This document shows positions 41,812-51,695 of a stretch of 64,000 nucleotides of DNA, piece by piece; positions within the stretch are counted from its first letter, which is position 1; every line of letters starts with the position of its first letter. Source of the stretch: an uncultured Planctomycetaceae bacterium (GTDB taxonomy: Bacteria; Planctomycetota; Planctomycetia; Planctomycetales; Planctomycetaceae). Made by a program: the position numbers and the translations under genes. The stretch covers positions 1 to 64,000 of the forward strand of contig CAIQIE010000248.1 of NCBI GenBank assembly GCA_903871805.1, given 5' to 3'. The notes beneath the pieces were generated by a model that saw only the letters and a list, made by a program, of their open reading frames with translations, had not been told where the DNA came from and ran no database searches.

Positions 41812-42381
41812 GAGAGGATTCTGTGCTTCTTCAGTTCAGGGGCATTTTCGTAATGAAATGGTTCGGTTGCAGAGCCTGTTCAAGTCACCAGCGTTGACCA
41901 CAAGTCCACAACAGCAAGTCGATCTCTGTTGCGAAATCACACTGGTGTCCTGCCGATCAATGCCAGTATCCGGCAACACAGCCCTGAATGGCACCCCGTA
42001 TCCTCTGATTTTACGTGCAAAGCCTCGAATCACAAAGACGACCTCCCGAATTCTCACCGCTCCCTGAGATCTCAGGGGGAAAATGCCAGTGTTGTTCGAA
42101 TTCAATTTCGACAATTGAGGGAATTCCACGGAATTTCTGCAGGGAACTGTTGAAATGTGCAAGCCACCTGCTTCAAAAGGTAAGGGTCAGGTCCAGACCC
42201 GGCAGGACAAACTGTCCGGGCATTTTGTACCCGGTTGTTTTTTGCAGCAGGTGCCAATTGTCGGGGGACTCCGCCTGCAGTCGCCAGACCCGCATGATCC
42301 CGGACGCTGTTTTCAAACCGAGCTTCCAGCTTTACGTCGCCTTCCTCGCCCGTTCATTTCTGACCCAGGAGACCCGCTTCT

Positions 42382-43356
42382 ATGAGCCTCAATAATCAGA
42401 CAGCATCCACTCGGGCGTCCGCACTCTCACGTCGGGCTGCCCTGTCAGCCGCAGTCGCTATTGGCTGCAGTCCTCTGTCGCAGTCATGCCCAGCTCAGGA
42501 ACCCGCTGCCGTGCCTGCACCCGGACGGCGAGTGCGGTTTGGTGTTTCCACGTATTCGTTCTGGCAGTTCAATCGCGAAGACCTGAAAGATATCAACACA
42601 TGTCTGGATCTGGCCGCGGAATGGGGCTTTGATGGAGTGGAAATTCTCCATCGCCAGATGACTGACGAGTCCAATGCGACTCTTCAGAAAATCAAACAGC
42701 GGGCGTTCATCAATGGTCTGGATTTGTGCGGATTCTCTACACATCAGGGCTGGGTCTCGCCTGATCCGGAGGTACGCAAAAAAAACACCGATCACACAAT
42801 TCACTGCATCGAATTGTCCTACGCTCTGGGTATTCCCACGATGCGAGTCAATACCGGCCGCTGGGGAACCAGTGGCAGTTTCGATGAACTGATGAAAAAT
42901 CGTGGTATCGAGCCAATTCTTGATGGCTACACGGAAGAGCAGGGCTTTCAATGGGTCATTGACGGGCTGACGGCCTGCCTTCCGGCCGCCGAACGATGCG
43001 GGGTGACGCTGGGGCTTGAAAATCACTGGGGGCTGGGTCTGACTCCGCAGGGCGTGATGCGTATCGTCAAAGCCATTAATTCCCCATGGCTGAAAACAAC
43101 GCTCGACACCGGGAATTTTCTCGAAGATCCCTACGATCGCCTTGAACTTATGGCGGACGACGCCGTTCTGGTGCAGGCGAAAACGTACTACGGCGGAGGG
43201 CTCTGGTATTCTCTGGACCTCGATTACCCCAGAATTGCAGAACTTCTTCGCAGGCATCGATTTGGTGGCTACGTCTCGCTGGAATTCGAAGGTCGTGAGG
43301 ATCCCCGCACTGCGATTCCCAAAAGTCTGGAAATGCTTCGAAAAGCATTTGCCTGA
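42382..43356 (+). CDS. sugar phosphate isomerase/epimerase-like TIM-barrel protein with Tat-type signal
   Basis: SRRAALSAAVAIG; VSTYSFWQFNREDLKDINTCLDLAAEWGFDGVEILHRQM; GVTLGLENHWGLG; TTLDTGNFLEDPYD. Confidence 0.85.
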   Translation: MSLNNQTASTRASALSRRAALSAAVAIGCSPLSQSCPAQEPAAVPAPGRRVRFGVSTYSFWQFNREDLKDINTCLDLAAEWGFDGVEILHRQMTDESNATLQKIKQRAFINGLDLCGFSTHQGWVSPDPEVRKKNTDHTIHCIELSYALGIPTMRVNTGRWGTSGSFDELMKNRGIEPILDGYTEEQGFQWVIDGLTACLPAAERCGVTLGLENHWGLGLTPQGVMRIVKAINSPWLKTTLDTGNFLEDPYDRLELMADDAVLVQAKTYYGGGLWYSLDLDYPRIAELLRRHRFGGYVSLEFEGREDPRTAIPKSLEMLRKAFA

Positions 43357-43396
43357 TCTGATGAACGCCCGGAGTTGTCCCGGAACACATGCTGCA

Positions 43397-43430
43397 CCGT
43401 TATCCCGGGCAAACGGGCCCGGGACAACGG
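43397..43430. terminator. hairpin between convergent genes
   Basis: CCGTTATCCCGGGC...GGCCCGGGACAACGG inverted repeat with one mismatch, between stops at 43356 (+) and 43466 (-). Confidence 0.5.
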
Positions 43431-43465
43431 TGACCGCACAGCGCGAAGCGAGGGCATCACGCTGC

Positions 43466-45625
43466 TCATTGCTCTCTGCCCCTCGTAGTTCCGGCCAGTT
43501 TCCGCTTCAGTCGACTCTTCAGCAGTAACGCATTACCGACGACCGTCAGATCACTCAGTCCCATGGCGACGGCGGCCCAGAGCGGTCCGTGATTACCCGT
43601 TAGCCCAAAGGCTGCAAGCGGGATCGCAGCGACGTTGTAAAGAAAGGCAAAAAATAAGTTCTGCTGAATTGTCCTCAGAGTCATTTGTGATAACAGAAAC
43701 AAATCTGCCACCGCGCTGACGCGGTCCCCCGGAATCACAACACCCGCCGCTTCAATCGCCACACGCGTGCCAGAGGCCATGGCAACTCCCAATCCTGACT
43801 CAGCAAGTGCGGCCGCGTCATTCAGGCCGTCACCCACCATAACCACATTGTGTCCCAGGCCCCGGATCGTCTGCATCTTGGATTCCGGGGTTGCATCTGC
43901 GGCCACATCCTCTGCCGGAATTCCAAGGCTCTTCGCAATGGATATCGCCGTCGCGTATCGGTCTCCCGTCAGCATCGACACTTTGACGTTCAGCATCCGC
44001 AAACGCTGAATTGCCTGCGCCGCATCCGGACGCACTGTGTCAGTGAGGGTGAGAAATGCGGCCGTTTGATCATCAATCAAAACCACTGATGTGGATTGAT
44101 GATGTCTCTCAACGCGAATCCGGTGGCCCTCAATTTGCCCTGTGACACCCGTTCCCGGGATGGCGGCAAATTGCAGAACCTCTGGAATTGTCAGACCGCG
44201 ACCCTGCGCCGCTCGTACAATCGCTCCGGCCAGCGGGTGCTCTGACGGGGCTTCCACTCCCGCCGCCAGACGCAGCACTTCACTTTCGAAAAATCCGGGC
44301 TGAGTCTCCACCTTTTCCAGTTCCGGTTTTCCGTGCGTCAGAGTTCCTGTTTTGTCGAATACCACTTGTTTTGAACGCCCGATGCGTTCCAGTGTCTCTG
44401 CGTCTTTGATCAGAATTCCATGCAGTCCGGCAGCACCTGTGCCAACCATGACCGCAATGGGTGTCGCAAGGCCCAATGCACAGGGGCAGGAGATGATCAG
44501 GACTGTGACGGCCGCTATGATCCCTGCAGAACCGTTTCCTGCCAGCCACCAGACTGCCGCTGTCGATATCGCAATGATCAGGACTGTGGGGACAAAAATG
44601 GCGGAAATCTGGTCCGCAAGTTTCTGGATTGGCGCGCGACTTGTCTGCGCCCGCTCCACAAGCTCTGCAATTCTGCGCACTGTTGTCTGTCGCCCTGATA
44701 CCGTCGTCTGAATGACCAGTCTGCCAGTGGTATTCATGGAACCAGCAATGACGGTCTCGCCAGGACTTCGACGCACGGGTGTGGATTCACCCGTGACAAT
44801 CGACTCATCAATATCGGACTGGCCCTCCAGAACCAGTCCATCCACCGCAATTCGTGCACCTGGGCGAATCAGCAGTCTCTGGCCCGCGATGATCTCCTCG
44901 CTGGGAACCGTAATCGTGCTTCCATCCAGTCGCAGAAGTTCGGTGGTTTCCGGCTGCATGTGCAGCAGTTCTCGTACGGCTGTTCCCGCCTTTGCCGTAG
45001 CTCGTGCTTCCATCCAGTGACCGACACTCACAATTCCCAGCAGGCCGGCGGCCTCAGCAAAGTAGGTAGGTTCGTTCCTGCTGAAGACCAGGATGATCGT
45101 GGAGTAGCAAAACGCGGTAGAGGCCCCCAAAGAAATCAGTGTGTCCATGTTTGTTGTCCTGCGACGGGCCGCCTGCCATGCAGAAGCAAAGAACCCCGGA
45201 CCGACAATCGCCAGAATCACAAGGGCTCCGAAAAACATCAGCCACCCCATCCATTCCGGATGCCAGTGCATCGCCGACATTGTCCAGTGGAAAATCTCCA
45301 GCGGCAGCCAGCAGGCTACACCCATAATGGCCCGATATCTCCAGGTCTTTTCCAGGGCCTGCTGCTGCCGTTCCACATTGCTGCGGAGATCAGAACTGCT
45401 GACCAGTTCCGCACCGAACCCCTGCTGCTTTACAAGGCCAATGATGGCTTCGGGGCTGAGCGCTGGACTGGAAACAACGGCGGTCCCCGAGGTGATACTG
45501 ACGGCCGCAGAAGAAATCCGGGGATTGGAGAGCAGGGCCCGTTGCAGCGATGCTGCACAGCCCGCACAGGTCATGCCGGTGACGCGGAACGTCTTCGGGG
45601 AAGTTGTGGTTTCCTGCGAGAGCAT
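43466..45625 (-). CDS. copper-type heavy-metal-translocating P-type ATPase
   Basis: GMTCAGCAASLQRAL metal-binding domain; CPCALGLATPIA; VFDKTGTLTHGKPEL; MVGDGLNDAAALAES. Confidence 0.95.
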   Translation of the reverse strand: MLSQETTTSPKTFRVTGMTCAGCAASLQRALLSNPRISSAAVSITSGTAVVSSPALSPEAIIGLVKQQGFGAELVSSSDLRSNVERQQQALEKTWRYRAIMGVACWLPLEIFHWTMSAMHWHPEWMGWLMFFGALVILAIVGPGFFASAWQAARRRTTNMDTLISLGASTAFCYSTIILVFSRNEPTYFAEAAGLLGIVSVGHWMEARATAKAGTAVRELLHMQPETTELLRLDGSTITVPSEEIIAGQRLLIRPGARIAVDGLVLEGQSDIDESIVTGESTPVRRSPGETVIAGSMNTTGRLVIQTTVSGRQTTVRRIAELVERAQTSRAPIQKLADQISAIFVPTVLIIAISTAAVWWLAGNGSAGIIAAVTVLIISCPCALGLATPIAVMVGTGAAGLHGILIKDAETLERIGRSKQVVFDKTGTLTHGKPELEKVETQPGFFESEVLRLAAGVEAPSEHPLAGAIVRAAQGRGLTIPEVLQFAAIPGTGVTGQIEGHRIRVERHHQSTSVVLIDDQTAAFLTLTDTVRPDAAQAIQRLRMLNVKVSMLTGDRYATAISIAKSLGIPAEDVAADATPESKMQTIRGLGHNVVMVGDGLNDAAALAESGLGVAMASGTRVAIEAAGVVIPGDRVSAVADLFLLSQMTLRTIQQNLFFAFLYNVAAIPLAAFGLTGNHGPLWAAVAMGLSDLTVVGNALLLKSRLKRKLAGTTRGREQ

Positions 45626-45783
45626 TGGCCCCTGCCTGCTTCCTTTGGGAGGAGTCGGGAAGTCGCATGGAAAGCGAGTCTACAACTTATCGCTGAATGA
45701 TGTTTCGCGCAGTTGTGGTCATCAATTCGAGCGGCGTTCAAGTTGTTCTTCTGCACAATTTCCATGAATCACACGCAACCGGA

Positions 45784-46917
45784 TTATATCAGTGTTTTCC
45801 TGGAAGTCCGGTAAGAGGTCACCGTTTCTTCTGCAGGCGCTGCTACTGCCGGTGCGGTGGCTTCTCCCGTGGCAGAATCCTCAGGTTGTGGTGCTTTTGG
45901 TGGATCTACGAGCGATTTTCCAAGTGGAATCGTATGCTTTTTCTTCTCGTATTCCACCACAACAGCGTCATCACCCACTGAGAGGATTTTGATGGAGAAA
46001 TTGGAAAACTTGAGCATCTGATTGCTCGTCAGGCGGTAGGTTTCACCGTTTCTCAGGTCCAGAAACCATGCTTTCCGGGATGTTCCGCTTCCAATTGACC
46101 CGGAAAACTGCAGCGCCTGTTCCGGGGTCAACGGCGGTAACTCTGGTATTTCCGGCTCCACTGGCACTTCCTCTGCCTGAGCGGTTGCCAGAGCAGCCGC
46201 TTCCGCCCCGGGTTGCGCATTGGCGCTGGTGATTGCGGAATCCACGATTGGTGGATCCACAATCGGTGGGTCCATCACCTGAGGCATCAGGTTCTGGCGG
46301 AACACATCGTTTTCCTGCAGAGTGGCGGTCAGAGACAGCTCGTTTGTCTCTGCTGCGAGAGGGTCAGGAAGTGATTCCACATTTGTGGCATTACTGAGTG
46401 CCAGTACTTCGATGCTGACAGTCATCTGATGATTGTCTTCGATTCCCGTCGTGGAGTTTGTAATCTGCAGCCCTGTAATGCGGTGCAGTATCGGTGCGGA
46501 GAAGAAACGGTCGATGAACGTGGTCAGATTTGCCGCCGGTCCACTGCATTCCACGGAAAAGGGCAGTCTGTAGCCAAGTTGTTCATCCACGATGGCAGGG
46601 GATGATGTGACAGAGGGAGAAGGAATTCCACATTCTGTAAGTCGCTGAATCAGCCATGCCTGATACAGAGCAGAGGCCTTACCCGGTTCAGCCGGCAGAC
46701 TTTGATCGTTGACCGATCGCAGATTTTTCAGGGCCTGATCAGTCTCATCAGCCACAGTCTGCCTGAGCTGAATTTGCTGCTGAGTCGCTGCAATTCGTGC
46801 GGTCACATCGCCGAATGGCCGCATCAGGAGACTACCAACGGAGTCCCAAAGCAGCGAGCCGGTAACGGTCACAGCGGCGATCACTGCGAGGATTTTTTCT
46901 CGACGAGTGCTGAGCAT
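45784..46917 (-). CDS. PilO/GspM-like protein of a type II secretion or pilus assembly complex
   Basis: Short N-terminal TM followed by coiled coil (IAATQQQIQLRQTVADETDQALKNLRSV); position directly downstream of the PilM/PilN-like gene. Confidence 0.55.
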   Translation of the reverse strand: MLSTRREKILAVIAAVTVTGSLLWDSVGSLLMRPFGDVTARIAATQQQIQLRQTVADETDQALKNLRSVNDQSLPAEPGKASALYQAWLIQRLTECGIPSPSVTSSPAIVDEQLGYRLPFSVECSGPAANLTTFIDRFFSAPILHRITGLQITNSTTGIEDNHQMTVSIEVLALSNATNVESLPDPLAAETNELSLTATLQENDVFRQNLMPQVMDPPIVDPPIVDSAITSANAQPGAEAAALATAQAEEVPVEPEIPELPPLTPEQALQFSGSIGSGTSRKAWFLDLRNGETYRLTSNQMLKFSNFSIKILSVGDDAVVVEYEKKKHTIPLGKSLVDPPKAPQPEDSATGEATAPAVAAPAEETVTSYRTSRKTLI

Positions 46918-46919
46918 GT

Positions 46920-48947
46920 TCAGTTCTCCGTTTCTGTGACCGAGGTAACGGGAATTTCTTCTGTGGGGGCGGTGGGCTGCTCCGCAGGCTGCGGGGCGTT
47001 CTGCAGAATCTGTGACTCAAGGCGAAAGCTGATTGGCATTGGACTTCCAATCGGGGCGGGCTCAATACCAAGAGGACGCAGTGCGTACCGTTCGGGCTGC
47101 GACAAAACTGCTTCGTTGAGTTTGCGAATCTCGTCCGCTGTCTGGGCAATTCCCTCAAGTCGCAAAACCCGCTCATCGGAATCGGGCATGTTCTCCAGCT
47201 GAACCCGAGTCAGAATCATTTGCTCGCGGGAGGGAATCATCTGGAGTATCGCCTGAAATTCCGTAGCGGCATTCAGTGTCTCCCGGTTCCACTTTTCGAC
47301 CTCAGCCCAGCGATTCCGGGTCGTTTCACCGCGCTGAACGACTTCTTCCAGAAACTTCAGACGCGTTTCGCTGGCCTCGAGAGTCTTCTGAAGTTCGCTG
47401 TTCCTGTCGTAAACAACAAATGCAATTCCAGCAGCCAGGATACTGCTGATCAGAGATAAGCGAACAGCCAGACGATGCTGCTTCAGGAAGGATGCGGGGG
47501 CCGATCGCGGTTTCAGGAAATTCAGTCGCAGCTGAGGTGCGGATAGATTTTCGACCATGGCCAGTGCTCGGGGACTGCGTTCATCCGCAGGTCCCTCGAT
47601 GACTGTATGTCCTTCCGATCTGAGAATCTCTGACAGGTATGCGGACCGGGAGCCGCAGACCCTGACAGGCATGCGGGATTTCTTCACACGCCACTCTTCC
47701 GGAAGACTTTCCGTAACTCGTTCTATCAGGGAAAGTAACAGGGATGCCGACGGAGGTAGTGCCTGATCGTTTCCTGCGCTGGTGGCAATCGATGCCGCGG
47801 GAAATCCACCGTGCATTGCAACAACTTCCAGCTTTGAGCGATTGGCCTGCACTGTAATCATGCCATCGCAGGAATCCTTTTCGGCCTGACTGATGAGCAG
47901 ATCTGCTGCCGTAAGAATCGGAGTTTTCCAGCCAGCCACCTCCAGTGCCGCCTGAATGCCTCGACAAACTGCAGTGGGAATGGACACAACAGAAACAAAG
48001 CAATGTGGTTCGCCTGTTGCTGCCGTATGGGCGACAAAGTCCCATGTATGAGCGTTTTCTGGTGATGTCTGGCGCGCTTCCATCTGCAGGGAAATCAGGG
48101 CCGGGAGGTCCTCGCGGGAAACATTTGGCAGCTGCATCAGTCGCAGACTTACCATCTGACGTGGGACAGAAACCGCCACCGGACGTCCGGCCCAGGGACA
48201 GCGTGCCAGCATTTCCTTTAACAGGAGACCGGTTTGCTCCGGATCGGCGAGTGGGTCAAAGCCCGGTGGCCATGGCTCGAAGGCAGAATTCCTGACTTCA
48301 GCCCGGCTCGTGTGACTCTCTACACTGCAGAGGATAATCCCAGTGGTCGTCCAGTCGATCACGGTCACCTGCGTGGCGGCGGGATTACGACGTAGTTTGA
48401 AAAGTTTTCCAGAGATTACTTTCGGATGTCCAGGATTTATCACGGCCTCTGTTTCTGTCACATCCTGTCTGGTGCCAGTCAGTTCCGCAGCAATTGCAGA
48501 GACTATGGCCACCGACTCAGTGATGGCCAGTTCGAGTGGCTGTTTTGCTTTGGTCTGTATCGATTCGGCAGCGACCGAGACTCCTGTCGCCATTGCGGCG
48601 GTGCTGGCTAGTTCTGCTGGTGTCTCAATGATCGTCTCGATAACCCCCACGTTAGTCGACTGCATTGCGGTCGATGCGTTACCGCTCCCTCGCTCGATAC
48701 AGTATTCAGGCCTGGTTTCAGTGATTTTCGTTACAGGGCTGGGGACCGGTGTGACTCCGGCGGCAGGTGAGCTCGCAACCTGGCCAGCGGTCTGCTCGTT
48801 CGAATAGTCCGGATGTGCCACGCTTGCTTCCCTGGAAACGATCGGAAGCACTGAGTCGTCTGACTGTTGGGCGGAATCCTCAGTCATGTTGTCTGAAAAG
48901 TTATCTTCGAGGGCATTCATCGGATCCGCCAGTGCCGCAAGGGTCAT
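46920..48947 (-). CDS. PilM/GspL-like ATPase fused to PilN-like region, with long N-terminal extension
   Basis: Actin-like VTVIDWTTTGIILCSVES...RPVAVSVPRQMVSLRLMQLPNVSREDLPALISLQMEARQ; C-terminal TM and coiled coil as in PilN. Confidence 0.65.
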   Translation of the reverse strand: MTLAALADPMNALEDNFSDNMTEDSAQQSDDSVLPIVSREASVAHPDYSNEQTAGQVASSPAAGVTPVPSPVTKITETRPEYCIERGSGNASTAMQSTNVGVIETIIETPAELASTAAMATGVSVAAESIQTKAKQPLELAITESVAIVSAIAAELTGTRQDVTETEAVINPGHPKVISGKLFKLRRNPAATQVTVIDWTTTGIILCSVESHTSRAEVRNSAFEPWPPGFDPLADPEQTGLLLKEMLARCPWAGRPVAVSVPRQMVSLRLMQLPNVSREDLPALISLQMEARQTSPENAHTWDFVAHTAATGEPHCFVSVVSIPTAVCRGIQAALEVAGWKTPILTAADLLISQAEKDSCDGMITVQANRSKLEVVAMHGGFPAASIATSAGNDQALPPSASLLLSLIERVTESLPEEWRVKKSRMPVRVCGSRSAYLSEILRSEGHTVIEGPADERSPRALAMVENLSAPQLRLNFLKPRSAPASFLKQHRLAVRLSLISSILAAGIAFVVYDRNSELQKTLEASETRLKFLEEVVQRGETTRNRWAEVEKWNRETLNAATEFQAILQMIPSREQMILTRVQLENMPDSDERVLRLEGIAQTADEIRKLNEAVLSQPERYALRPLGIEPAPIGSPMPISFRLESQILQNAPQPAEQPTAPTEEIPVTSVTETEN

Positions 48948-49007
48948 AAGAAACTATGGAAACAACGATGTTTGAGCAGCCAGAAGTCAGAATTGCCGGG
49001 AAGATGC

Positions 49008-49508
49008 TCAGGAACTCCCTGATGGCTGAATACTTGCAGCACCGGTCAGTCGGTCAAGGACCACCAGAAGTTGGTTTCCCTGACCATCGGCGAGCATCAG
49101 ACGGGCTGTCGAACTTGATCCATCTGGCCGAAAGATCAGCAGCATGTCCTGCGTTTTCACGGATTCAGCGTCCTCGTCAGATTGGCAACGGATTCCCTCT
49201 GGAAACTGGAACTGGAACTTATCAAGGTCCGGTTGATTCAGCGGGGTGCGACGACCCTCTGTACCTGATGAATACAGCCATAGTGCCCAGGTTTCTCCTG
49301 ACTGAATACTCGCAAGGCGAGTTTCAGCAATTTGCTGCTGCAGCAAAGCAACTGACCGTTCAATGGGCAATCGCTGCTGCCAGCGACGCAGTGACGGTAC
49401 CGCAATGACCAGGAGAACAGTCATGAGTCCGAGAACCAGAAGAAGCTCCAGCAGCGAAAATCCTGAGAAGCGCTGGACGGGTTCTGTTTTGGAGGCTTTC
49501 GAACGCAT
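49008..49508 (-). CDS. GspH-like pseudopilin
   Basis: Prepilin motif RFSGFSLLELLLVLGLMTVLLVIAVPSLRRW. Confidence 0.8.
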   Translation of the reverse strand: MRSKASKTEPVQRFSGFSLLELLLVLGLMTVLLVIAVPSLRRWQQRLPIERSVALLQQQIAETRLASIQSGETWALWLYSSGTEGRRTPLNQPDLDKFQFQFPEGIRCQSDEDAESVKTQDMLLIFRPDGSSSTARLMLADGQGNQLLVVLDRLTGAASIQPSGSS

Positions 49509-49975
49509 TACTGCCAGTTCCCGATGTCATCCTGATTGCCATGAATGTGGTCCGGTCCCGCAGAGCTGACATCGAAACTGTCCACGTTCTTTGTGCCCGG
49601 AGAGCGGTAGGCAAGGGGAGTTCCCCAGGGGTCAACAGGTTCCTTGTCCAGATATGGACCTTTCCAGGCCGGGTCGCGTCCGGAAGGAGCTTTGAGCAGG
49701 GCCTGCAGTCCCTGAGCGCTTGTCGGAAAGTCTCCTGCATGATCCAGGGAATAAAGTTTCAGAGCATCTGACAGTCCCGACAGACTGGCCTTCGCGACAT
49801 CGTTGTAGGCTTCCTTCTGACGCCCCAGCAGACGCGGCACGACCATCGCCATAATGACTCCGAGGATGCCAAGAACCAGCAGGACCTCCATCAGTGTGAA
49901 TGCCGATCGCTGAAAATGTCTGCTGTCTTTGGTATTGGTATTTGGGGCCAACTGGGCCGGATTTTGGAGCTTCAT
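49508..49975 (-). CDS. gspG: type II secretion major pseudopilin GspG
   Basis: RSAFTLMEVLLVLGILGVIMAMVVPRLLGRQKEAYNDVAKASLSGLSDALKLYSLDHAGDFPTSAQGLQALLKAPSG...WKGPYLDKEPVDPWGTPLAYRSPG. Confidence 0.95.
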   Translation of the reverse strand: MKLQNPAQLAPNTNTKDSRHFQRSAFTLMEVLLVLGILGVIMAMVVPRLLGRQKEAYNDVAKASLSGLSDALKLYSLDHAGDFPTSAQGLQALLKAPSGRDPAWKGPYLDKEPVDPWGTPLAYRSPGTKNVDSFDVSSAGPDHIHGNQDDIGNWQ

Positions 49976-50089
49976 GGTGAGAATCCTGAGTTTTTCCTGT
50001 TGTACAAGAAATGTCGTTTGGGGTTGAGAAATCTAATGTGGTTTCATTTTTCTTCGAATGCGATAGCGGAGTACCCCCGATATCTGTTG

Positions 50090-51286
50090 TCATCCAAGTC
50101 CGGTTCCTTCAAAGACCGGCATCAGCAAAGCCACAACCATAAATCCCACAACAACTGCCATGATCAGCATCATGATGGGTTCCAGCAGTCGCAGTAGAAT
50201 GTCAAGACGCTGTTGTGCTCGGGATTCCAGTTTGTCGGCAAGTTTGAGCAGCACTGAGTCCAGACGATTGGCCTGTTCCGCAACCGCGATCATTTCCAGG
50301 ACATCCACTGGAAAATGCCCGCTGGCTGCCAGCGGCCCCGCCAGATTTTTTCCGGAAGAAATACTTTCTGCGGCAACCGCGATGGTTTCGCTCAGCACCT
50401 GATTACCAGTCGCGTGTCTGGCAATTTCCAGCGATCGCAGCATGGGAACACCATTCTGAAGCAGGGAACCCAACACACGACAGAATCGAGCGATGGCGAC
50501 TGAACGGACAACCGGTCCAATCCCACGGATTCGCATCAGCAATTGATCGATATGCCTCGCCAGTTTTTTTTCAGGAATGCGAACTTTGATGAAGAAAATG
50601 GCAGCGAACAGAACCGGCGGGAACAGCAGACCCCATGATTTCAGAAAGTCACTGATTCCAAGTAGTGCTCGAGTAGGCCATGGAAGTCTTCCCGATTGCT
50701 GCAGTGAGTCGAAGAGCGGCTGAAATTTCGGAACAAAGAAGATCAGCATGCCGGTGACAACAAGGCTGGCGACAATTGCCAATAGCAACGGGTAGGCAGC
50801 CGCACTTCGGATTCGCCCCCGGATCTCTTCCTGACGTTCGCGCACTGCGGCCAGACGCCGAAGTGATTCTTCAAGAAAACCGCCTTCTTCACCCGCCTGG
50901 ACCATGCTGACGTCCAGAGAGCTGAATACAGAAGGACGGCTGGTCATGGCCGTCGCAAGACTGGTTCCGTCGGCCACCTGCGTTGCGATAGCGCTAAGGG
51001 TTGCACGCAGTGTCTGATCTGAGGATTGCTCAGCCATCACCTGAAGAGCACGCAGCAAAGGTACGCCCGTCTCCAACTGATCAGACAGCAGGCTGTAGGC
51101 AACAGACATTGCTGCTGACGACACGCGTTCCGTTCGTGCACTGCCAGAGGATTGCTCCGCGAGTGATACTGGCATCAGCATCTGCCCAGCCAGTACCTGC
51201 AGCGCATCAGAACGAGACGCTGCCAGAAGTGTTCCCGGAACCTTCAGGCCGTCATGAGTTACTGCGATGTAGCGAAACTGTGGCAT
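50090..51286 (-). CDS. gspF: type II secretion inner-membrane platform protein GspF
   Basis: MPQFRYIAVTHDGLKVPGTLLA; VQAGEEGGFLEESLRRLA; three TM segments; LEPIMMLIMAVVVGFMVVALLMPVFEG. Confidence 0.92.
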   Translation of the reverse strand: MPQFRYIAVTHDGLKVPGTLLAASRSDALQVLAGQMLMPVSLAEQSSGSARTERVSSAAMSVAYSLLSDQLETGVPLLRALQVMAEQSSDQTLRATLSAIATQVADGTSLATAMTSRPSVFSSLDVSMVQAGEEGGFLEESLRRLAAVRERQEEIRGRIRSAAAYPLLLAIVASLVVTGMLIFFVPKFQPLFDSLQQSGRLPWPTRALLGISDFLKSWGLLFPPVLFAAIFFIKVRIPEKKLARHIDQLLMRIRGIGPVVRSVAIARFCRVLGSLLQNGVPMLRSLEIARHATGNQVLSETIAVAAESISSGKNLAGPLAASGHFPVDVLEMIAVAEQANRLDSVLLKLADKLESRAQQRLDILLRLLEPIMMLIMAVVVGFMVVALLMPVFEGTGLG

Positions 51287-51597
51287 CGAAAAATCTGCTG
51301 TACGAAACCGAGGTTTCCGTGAGACGAAACACTCCTGGCTGACAAACCCCCTCACTGCTTTGAATCAGACTTCCACAACCCAGTGCGACGTTTTCTGACA
51401 ATTTCAAGCCGTTCAGGCAGATCGGAGGTCTCCGGTCTATTTTTGTGCAGGGACTATGACGCACTATGCGTTGCCGTGATTTCGTGTGCATTGCGACAGT
51501 CAGGAAGTTCCGGTTAGCAATTTTCCGCAGGTTTCCCGGCAATCAAAGATGAAACTGCGAATTCTCGAAGGAGAACCCCGCTGTCGTGGGAAATAAA

Positions 51598-51627
51598 ACG
51601 AGTTGTTGCATTTCTGCAACAACTCGT
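51598..51627 (-). terminator. rho-independent-like terminator hairpin downstream of the SCO1-like gene
   Basis: ACGAGTTGTTGCA-TTTC-TGCAACAACTCGT, 13-bp perfect stem; on the minus strand it is followed by CGTTTTATTTCC. Confidence 0.75.
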
Positions 51628-51695
51628 GGGTTGATCTCAGGTACCGACAGGCCCAAACAAACTTTCAGGCGAGTCATTTGATTCAGATAAGTCAG

